Positions 54,092 to 60,404 of a DNA stretch of 64,000 bases are shown here, in pieces. Origin of the DNA: Halorussus salinus (GTDB taxonomy: Archaea; Halobacteriota; Halobacteria; Halobacteriales; Haladaptataceae); contig NZ_SBIS02000008.1 of assembly GCF_004765815.2 (NCBI RefSeq), forward strand, positions 434,001 through 498,000. Direction: 5' to 3'. Each line of letters starts with the position of its first letter. Positions within the stretch are counted from its first letter, which is position 1. A program made the position numbers and the translations under genes. Below the pieces are notes generated by a model, which was given only the letters and a program-made list of their open reading frames with translations, had not been told where the DNA came from and made no database searches.

Positions 54092-56863
54092 TCAGAAGCT
54101 CGAAACGTCGCGGTCGCCGAGGAGTCGCCGGTACGTCTCGTCGCCCGTCGCGTCCGCGAGTCGAGCGGCGAGGGTCCGGAGGTCGTCGTCCACGTCCCAC
54201 CGCTCCACGTAGTTCCCGACCGTCTTCCCGGCTTCGTACCGGTGGCGGAGGAACTGGAGTTTGTCGAGGGCGGTAATATTCTCGTCGCTGTTCCGGTCGA
54301 GGCGCGCTCGGATGTACGCCTGTCGCTCCTGATTGTCCCACGTGCCGAGTTCGAAGCCGTCGTCCGTCGAGAACAACCGCATCTCCCGCAACTCGTCTGC
54401 GTCCGCGTTCGTCCCGCGACAGAGCTTGGTGACGCTGTCGAGCGTCGGGTCCGACGCTTCGAGGAGGTCCACGAACACGTCTACGAGGCCGATTTCGCTC
54501 GCTTCTTGGACGATACCGTAGATTTCGTCCACCACGTCCTTGGCGTCCAAGATGTCCCCGTCGCGCCGGACGTTCCCGTGGTGTTTCGAGTACTCGCGGA
54601 AACAGACGCCCATCTCCACGACGCCGATGTCGCCCCGCGAGAGGTCGCGGCCCTCGGCCAACTCCTGTCGGGTCTCGACGGCCGCCTCGTAGATTCGGCT
54701 CCGGAGCGTCCGCCAGCTAATCGGGGTCCGGTCGCGCTCCGCTATCGGCCGGGCGACGACCACGATGTCGAACGACACCGCGTCGCCCGTGATGAACTTC
54801 TGTACGTCCGCCGAAATCGGGTAGGTCGCCGTCACCTCGAACCCGCTGTCACAGAGGGCTTCGAGGAGTTCGCCCCACGACTCCGAATCGCTGTGGTGGT
54901 AGGTGAACGCCAGCACGCCGTCGTCGGTCAGGGCCTGCCGGATTACCGTGAACGCCTCGTGGAGTTCCGACTCGAAGTCCTCGCTGGTCTTGTCGAGGAA
55001 GGGGTTGGTGACGATGCTCTCGGCGCGCGGGGTCACGTCCCGGTCGAAGCCGTCGTACTCGCCCGAGAGGAGAAGCTTCTGCCAGACGTAGAAGTAGTCG
55101 GCGACTTCCGAGTAGATGACGTTGTCGTAGTACGGCGGGTCCGTGATTACCGCGTCGAACTCGTCTTCGAAGCCGAGGGTCCGCATGTCGCCGCGGTGGA
55201 GTTCGAAGTCCTCGCCGATTGGCGTCTCGAAGGGGTCGGTCTCGACGGACTCGCCCTCCTCGACGTATCGCTCGGTCGGCGCGTTGGCGTACGCGACGCC
55301 CTCCCGAACCATCTCCCAGTTCTTCCGGAAGTTGCCCATGCCGTAGTCGGTCCCCCAGACGTTCGCCTCGGCGGGGCGCTGTTGGGGGGCAAACGAGTTC
55401 GTCTGGAAGAGGTCGTTGATGTGGTTCCGGGAGGCTTGGTAGCCGACCATCGCGTTGTTGAACCGGAGCATGTCGCTGAACGCCAACAGGAGGTACTCGC
55501 GGGCGTTCTCGTCGTCCACGCCGTCGATGGCCCGCAGGAGCTTCGAGAGCGCGAGGAGTTGCCGGTCGTTGAACATGTCGGTCCACTGCTCGTAGCCGTG
55601 CTGGAACACGTCGTTGCCGCTAATCGAGGAGGCGGCCGTAATCGCGCCCTCCGGAATCTCCTCGTCGGGGACGTACGCCCGGAGTTCGGGCGACTCGTCC
55701 CACTCGGCGGCCGCCTCGGCGTACCGCTCGCGGTCGTACTCGCTGGGGGCCTCGTAGCCTTTCGCCTCGGAGATGTCTCGTCCGCGCTCGTCGCACTCCC
55801 GACAGTAGTACTCGACGGCGTACAGTTTCCGGTCGTACCCGCCCTGCTCCTCGATAGCGTCGGTGATGCCGTACTTCCGGCCGCACTCGGGACAGGAGTA
55901 GTCGCCGTGACCCACCGTCCCGTCTTCGGGGACGAACTCGTGGAAACAGTGGTCGCAGGTCGATTCGCTCCGCCAGTCCTCGACGTAGGTCAGGTCCTCG
56001 CACGACGGGCAGTAGACGGTGTACTCGTCGGCCCGGTCGTACCGCCCCTTGGCGACGCGGTAGTCCGAGAACAGCGGTACGGCGTGACCGCACGACACGC
56101 AGTCCAGTTCCTTCACCCAGAGGTAGTGCATCACGTCGGCGAGGTGTCCGTCGGCGTCCCCGTCACTGTCGTCGGCGGCGGCGTCGGCGGTGTCGGCGGC
56201 GGCGTCGGCGGCGTCGTCGCCCTCCGCGTCACCGCCAGCGGCGGCCTCCGCGTCGGCGGCGTTCGGACACGGCGTCCGATAGTAGGACGCCAGCTCGTCG
56301 CCGACCGCCTCGCGGACCTCCTCGAAGGCCGCGTCGAGCGTCTCCACGTCGGTTCGCCCGGCCTCCATCTCCTTCTTCGTGACGAACCACGCCACGGGGT
56401 TGAGGTCGTTGCCGACGACCTCCGCGCCGAACCGCGAGGCTTCGACCAGCGAGGTGCCTCCTCCCATGAAGGGGTCGAGTACCGTCTTGTCCTCGACGGT
56501 CACGTCCTTGGCGTAGAGGTTCCAGAGCGGCGACGGGTCGGTGGCCTCGACGGTCTCGACCCACGTGTCGAGGTCGTCGGTGCCGAGACCGAAATCGCTC
56601 AGTTTCGTGGTCTCCTCGCCCGGTTCGGTCGCGGTAATCTCGGTCTCGCCGTCGAGGAGGGCGTAGAGACAGATAGAACGAAAGACGCACCCGAGGCGAC
56701 GGGCCCACCACTTGTGCATGGTGTAGATGGGACGGTAGTGCCGTTTGGCTCGGCCTTCCTTCTCGGCGATCTCGTTGATGCGCTCGATGGGGAACCCTCG
56801 CTCGATGGGAAGAGAGAGACGAGAAGCGTCTCGGTCGTCGTTCTGCCCGTCTCGGTGAGCCAT
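54092..56863 (-). CDS. DUF1156/COG1743-type zinc-ribbon DNA methyltransferase (MTase 2)
   Basis: 923 residues, paralogue of MTase 1 and 3. DUF1156 block LPIERGFPIERINEIAEKEG (18-37) and YRPIYTMHKWWARRLG. Motif I LDPFMGGGTSLVEA (129-142), zinc CxxC pairs from CVSC (255-258) to CREC (354-357), motif IV DPPYYDNVIYSE (from 575). It is G+C-rich throughout, unlike the other two, so it may be the parental type. An Ala/Asp/Gly-rich insert of about 40 residues (201-240) sits exactly where MTase 3 has its Thr-Glu-Pro repeat. First gene of the minus-strand unit, with a TATA box 24 nt before its start. Confidence 0.92.
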   Translation of the reverse strand: MAHRDGQNDDRDASRLSLPIERGFPIERINEIAEKEGRAKRHYRPIYTMHKWWARRLGCVFRSICLYALLDGETEITATEPGEETTKLSDFGLGTDDLDTWVETVEATDPSPLWNLYAKDVTVEDKTVLDPFMGGGTSLVEASRFGAEVVGNDLNPVAWFVTKKEMEAGRTDVETLDAAFEEVREAVGDELASYYRTPCPNAADAEAAAGGDAEGDDAADAAADTADAAADDSDGDADGHLADVMHYLWVKELDCVSCGHAVPLFSDYRVAKGRYDRADEYTVYCPSCEDLTYVEDWRSESTCDHCFHEFVPEDGTVGHGDYSCPECGRKYGITDAIEEQGGYDRKLYAVEYYCRECDERGRDISEAKGYEAPSEYDRERYAEAAAEWDESPELRAYVPDEEIPEGAITAASSISGNDVFQHGYEQWTDMFNDRQLLALSKLLRAIDGVDDENAREYLLLAFSDMLRFNNAMVGYQASRNHINDLFQTNSFAPQQRPAEANVWGTDYGMGNFRKNWEMVREGVAYANAPTERYVEEGESVETDPFETPIGEDFELHRGDMRTLGFEDEFDAVITDPPYYDNVIYSEVADYFYVWQKLLLSGEYDGFDRDVTPRAESIVTNPFLDKTSEDFESELHEAFTVIRQALTDDGVLAFTYHHSDSESWGELLEALCDSGFEVTATYPISADVQKFITGDAVSFDIVVVARPIAERDRTPISWRTLRSRIYEAAVETRQELAEGRDLSRGDIGVVEMGVCFREYSKHHGNVRRDGDILDAKDVVDEIYGIVQEASEIGLVDVFVDLLEASDPTLDSVTKLCRGTNADADELREMRLFSTDDGFELGTWDNQERQAYIRARLDRNSDENITALDKLQFLRHRYEAGKTVGNYVERWDVDDDLRTLAARLADATGDETYRRLLGDRDVSSF
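56148..56270 (-). repeat. GC-rich low-complexity tract coding the Ala/Asp linker of MTase 2
   Basis: Repeated GGCGGCGTCGGC-type triplet-phase units encode an Ala/Asp/Gly-rich linker. It sits at the same protein position as the 21-bp repeat of MTase 3. Confidence 0.55.
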
Positions 56864-57018
56864 ATTACTGGAACCTGTGGCGGGACCGTTTAAAAACCTT
56901 CGTCAGTCGGGCGCTCCGGGGGAGCGTCCCGGCGGGTCGGCCGGTAGCGATGGCACCGACGCCGACCGCGACGGGAAAGAGTGTAATTTGATATAGGGGA
57001 AGGAAGACAGACCAACGC
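56864..57018. promoter_or_regulatory. Divergent promoter region of the methyltransferase/helicase island
   Basis: 155 nt between MTase 2 (minus) and the helicase (plus). GTTTAAAAAC (56888-56897) lies 24 nt before the MTase 2 start. ATTTGATATAG (56986-56996) lies about 22 nt before the helicase start. The two TATA boxes face outward, so both arms of the system fire from one region, allowing co-regulation. Confidence 0.6.
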
Positions 57019-58890
57019 ATGGCCGACCCTGACCGGACGAGCGACGAATCGGCCAACTTCGTGTCGGTCGAAGTCACGGCCGAATCCGCCGACGCGCTCT
57101 CGGACGCGCTGTCGTCGGGCGACGAGACGCCCACTGGCGACCACGCGCGGCCGAGTCACGCGCGGTCGATTCACGCTCGCCGACTGCTCGCTGGCGAGGC
57201 CGACGCCTCGCTCCAGTCGCTCTCGACGCTCGACTCGGAAGCCGTGAAGCTCCTCGAACATCAGGTGGATGCGGCGTACCGCGCGCTGTTCGAGATGAAC
57301 GGGACGGCGTTGCTCGCCGACGAGGTGGGACTGGGCAAGACCATCGAGGTCGGGATGATTCTGAAGGAGATGGCCTACCGGGACACCACCGACTCCGTAC
57401 TCGTGCTGACGCCCGCACAGTTGGCCCAGCAGTGGCAAGGGGAGTTGCGAGAGAAGTTCGGGCTAGAGTACGTCTGTAACTACGACGAGGAGTTCGAGGG
57501 GTTCGACGCCCACGACCGGATAATCGCCAGCATCGACACGGCCAAGAGCGACCGGTATCGGACGACCGTCCTCGCGCGCGACTGGGACGTACTCGTGCTG
57601 GACGAAGCCCACTACGTCAAAAACGAGGAGACCGACCGCTACGACCTGATAGACCGCCTCGCGTACCGGTACGCGTTCTTCCTCACGGCCACGCCGATTC
57701 AGAACGACGTGACCGACCTGTACAACATCGTCTCGCTCCTGCGGCCCGGTCTGTTCGGCACGCGAGAGACCTTCAAACACTACTTCCTCGAAAGCGGTCA
57801 GGAGACGCTGGTCAACACGACCGAACTCAGGGACCGGCTCTCGGAGGTGATGATTCGCAACCGGCGGGCCGAGACGGATGTCGATTTCACCGACCGCCAC
57901 ATCGACACGCGGACGTTCGACCCGACGCCCGCCGAACGGGAACTCTACCGACTCGTCTCCGAGTACGTCGAAGGAGCCTACAGCCGAGACGGCGGCCAGA
58001 AACTCGTCCTCATGCTCCTGCAGAAGGAGGTCGTCAGCAGTCCCGCCGCACTCGCCCACACCATCGAGAAGCGCCTCCACGACCAGCAGGAACTCACCAA
58101 CCGCGAGGAGTTGCGGACCATCCGCGACCGAATCGACGACATCGAGACGGTGACCAAGCAGGAGCGACTGCTGGACATCGTGGACGAGGCGCGAGAGCGC
58201 GTCGAGAAGGGTCGGGTCATCGTGTTCACGCAGTTCCGGGCGACCCAGCGGGAACTCGTCGGGGCGCTCGCCGACGAGGGGTACGCGGTCCACACGTTCC
58301 ACGGCGGCCATTCGAGCGACGAGAAGGAGGCCATCGTGGAGGATTTCCGGCGGGAAGGGGGTATCCTCGTCTCGACGGACGCGATGAACGAGGGCCGAAA
58401 CCTCCAGTTCTGTAACGTCATGGTGAACTACGACCTGCCGTGGAACCCGATGAAGGTCGAACAGCGAATCGGGCGCGTACACCGCATCGGGCAGGACCGG
58501 GACGTGTACGTGTTCAACGTCGCGTTGGACGACACCGTCGAGGAGTACGTCCTCGACAAGCTCTACCACAAGATAGACCTCTTCCAGCAGACGGTCGGCG
58601 AACTGAGTACGATTCTCTCGGGACTCGAACAGTCGGGGTCGAGTTTCGAGGACGAGATTTTCGAGCGACTCGTGAGCGCCGACTCGGAAGTCGAGTTGGA
58701 GAACGATTTCGACGCGATGGCGGTTGACCTCTCCGAGCAACGGGAGTTGGCCGAGAAGATGGAGCAGTTCAACGACGACGTGTTTTCCGGGTTCGAGTTC
58801 GGTGCCGGAGCCGACGGCGACGCGACGGGAGAGAGTGACGACAGCGACGCGAGCGACGCGACTCGGGACGCGGGCGGGGGCGGACGATGA
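57019..58890 (+). CDS. SNF2/RapA-type superfamily 2 helicase core
   Basis: 623 residues. Motif I ADEVGLGKT (100-108), DEAH box (195-198), motif III LTATPIQND (222-230), then the C-lobe with VIVFTQFRATQRELVGAL, STDAMNEGRNLQFCNVMVNY and GRVHRIGQDRDV. This is the SWI2/SNF2 branch (COG0553), used in BREX type 3 and related systems as BrxHII-like translocase. The protein ends soon after the C-lobe in an acidic tail; the coiled-coil region that RapA-like proteins usually carry is supplied by the overlapping next gene (ATGA). Confidence 0.93.
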   Translation: MADPDRTSDESANFVSVEVTAESADALSDALSSGDETPTGDHARPSHARSIHARRLLAGEADASLQSLSTLDSEAVKLLEHQVDAAYRALFEMNGTALLADEVGLGKTIEVGMILKEMAYRDTTDSVLVLTPAQLAQQWQGELREKFGLEYVCNYDEEFEGFDAHDRIIASIDTAKSDRYRTTVLARDWDVLVLDEAHYVKNEETDRYDLIDRLAYRYAFFLTATPIQNDVTDLYNIVSLLRPGLFGTRETFKHYFLESGQETLVNTTELRDRLSEVMIRNRRAETDVDFTDRHIDTRTFDPTPAERELYRLVSEYVEGAYSRDGGQKLVLMLLQKEVVSSPAALAHTIEKRLHDQQELTNREELRTIRDRIDDIETVTKQERLLDIVDEARERVEKGRVIVFTQFRATQRELVGALADEGYAVHTFHGGHSSDEKEAIVEDFRREGGILVSTDAMNEGRNLQFCNVMVNYDLPWNPMKVEQRIGRVHRIGQDRDVYVFNVALDDTVEEYVLDKLYHKIDLFQQTVGELSTILSGLEQSGSSFEDEIFERLVSADSEVELENDFDAMAVDLSEQRELAEKMEQFNDDVFSGFEFGAGADGDATGESDDSDASDATRDAGGGGR

Positions 58891-60248
58891 GCGGCGACGA
58901 GGCGGCCGACTTCGCGCTCGACCGCACCGACGAGCGCGTGGACGCCTACCTCGGGGCGCTCCTCGGGGACAGCGACGTGGCCGTGGAACGTCGAGACGAC
59001 GAGTGGGAAGTCACCGCCGAGTCGGCCGACCCGACGGGTATCGGTCCGTTAGACGAGGCGCTGGCGGCGGCTCCCGAGGGCACGATTCGGTTGGTGGACC
59101 GCGACGAGGGCCGCGTGGGGCGCGGGGCGGCGGGCGGCGACCGCGAGGACCGTGACCCGGACCGCGACGACCTCGGCCCCGGCGAGTACGAACGAACCGG
59201 CGACGGGGCGCTCGTGACCGCGATACTGGACGCCGACGCCGCGTCTGCACCGGTGGGCCACTGGCGCGTGGCGGACGGCGTGTCGGACGTGCCCGACCCC
59301 GACTGGCTGGCCGAGTCGCCCGCGAGCGTGGTAGACCGGTCGTTCCGGTCGTACTACACGCGCCGGGCGGTCTGTCTCTGCTTCGAGGCGTCGATAGAGA
59401 CGGTGAGCGAGTTCGAGCGGGACCTGCTGGTTCCGGTGGCGATGGACGCCGAGACCGAGGCGCGACTGCCGGGACTCGAAGCGTGGTTCGAGTCGGTCAC
59501 GGCCGGTCCGGCGCTCGACCCCGAGCGCGTGGTCGTCGGCGGTGGAACCGCGAGCGACGAGTCCGCGGGTGATGGAACCGCGAGCGACGAGTCCGTGGGC
59601 GGTGGGGCCGCGGGCGGTGGGGTCGCAGACGACGACCGCTGGCCGGACGCCGAGGAGGTCGCCGATTTGCTGTCGGCGGGCCGGGAGTACGCCGAGGAGG
59701 CCGTCTCGTCGGCAGTCGAGTCGGTGCGCCGTCGGGCGACGCGAGCCGCGAACGTCGAGTTCGAGGAGTACGCCGACCTCAAGGGCGAGCGAATCGAGCA
59801 GTTGCGCGACGAACGCCAGCAGTTGTCCGAGCGACTGGACGCGATAGCGACGGAGTTGGACGAGGCCGCCGACCGGTCGGAGCGACTGGCCGCGTTGGAC
59901 GAGCGGTCGGCGGTGCGCGACGAGCGCGAGGCGGTCGCGGCGGAACTCGACGCGCTGGAGACCGCGCGAGCCGAGGGGTTCCCCGTAAGGCGACGCGAGA
60001 TTCGCGCGCGCCACAGCGTCGCGGTCGAACTCACGGCGACCGCGGCGACGGCGGTCGCCTACGAGAAGGGCGATTTGGTCGTGTCGGTGCGCGACGAGGG
60101 CCGGGCGGGGAGCTACACGGTGCCCTACGGCCGGGGCGTCGGCGTCGATGGGGACGCGGCGTGCGACCAGTGTGGGTCGCTCCTCGGGGCCGAGAACCCG
60201 ATTCGGGTGACGGACGCGGGACCGGCGTGTCGGTCCTGTCGGGAGTAG
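58887..60248 (+). CDS. Coiled-coil/zinc protein, probable detached C-terminal part of the helicase
   Basis: 453 residues. The first half is acidic with a Gly/Asp-rich linker and a near-repeat (GGGTASDESAGDGTASDESV, about 218-237). It is followed by a long coiled coil (LKGERIEQLRDERQQLSERL, about 300-365). The end has two cysteine pairs (CDQC and CRSC, a treble-clef or ribbon). RapA/SNF2-type proteins commonly have such a coiled coil after the motor, and the gene overlaps the helicase by 4 nt, so I infer a split helicase subunit. No independent function is known. Confidence 0.72.
   Translation: MSGDEAADFALDRTDERVDAYLGALLGDSDVAVERRDDEWEVTAESADPTGIGPLDEALAAAPEGTIRLVDRDEGRVGRGAAGGDREDRDPDRDDLGPGEYERTGDGALVTAILDADAASAPVGHWRVADGVSDVPDPDWLAESPASVVDRSFRSYYTRRAVCLCFEASIETVSEFERDLLVPVAMDAETEARLPGLEAWFESVTAGPALDPERVVVGGGTASDESAGDGTASDESVGGGAAGGGVADDDRWPDAEEVADLLSAGREYAEEAVSSAVESVRRRATRAANVEFEEYADLKGERIEQLRDERQQLSERLDAIATELDEAADRSERLAALDERSAVRDEREAVAAELDALETARAEGFPVRRREIRARHSVAVELTATAATAVAYEKGDLVVSVRDEGRAGSYTVPYGRGVGVDGDAACDQCGSLLGAENPIRVTDAGPACRSCRE
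59529..59625 (+). repeat. 36-bp imperfect repeat inside the coiled-coil gene
   Basis: GGAACCGCGAGCGACGAGTC occurs twice 36 nt apart, encoding GTASDES, followed by GGGAAGGG-coding DNA. It is another in-frame minisatellite of this island. Confidence 0.6.
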
Positions 60249-60340
60249 GCCGGTGGAGTCGCGGTCGGACGCGAGGAGGCCGGTAGAGTCGCAGTCGGAC
60301 GCGAGGAGGCCGGTGGAGTCGCAGTCGGACGCGAGGAGGG
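60247..60340 (+). repeat. 30-bp tandem repeat between the helicase pair and MTase 3
   Basis: Three copies (phases 60247, 60277, 60307) of AGGCCGGTGGAGTCGCAGTC followed by GGACGCGAGG, with one or two base differences. It begins exactly at the stop codon of the upstream gene (TAGGCCGG). A TATA-like CATATACAGGTTTA (60357-60370) follows and likely starts MTase 3 transcription. Confidence 0.75.
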
Positions 60341-60404
60341 CGCGGTCGTGCGAATCCATATACAGGTTTATCAACACCAAGCCCAACAACAGCGGTATCT
60401 ACCC

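Noticed and set aside
54242-56893. Very long plus-strand frame (over 880 codons) opposite MTase 2
   Set aside because: Antisense shadow of a G+C-rich gene; the minus strand shows clear methyltransferase motifs and the plus strand gives Val/Arg/Asp-rich sequence without any motif.
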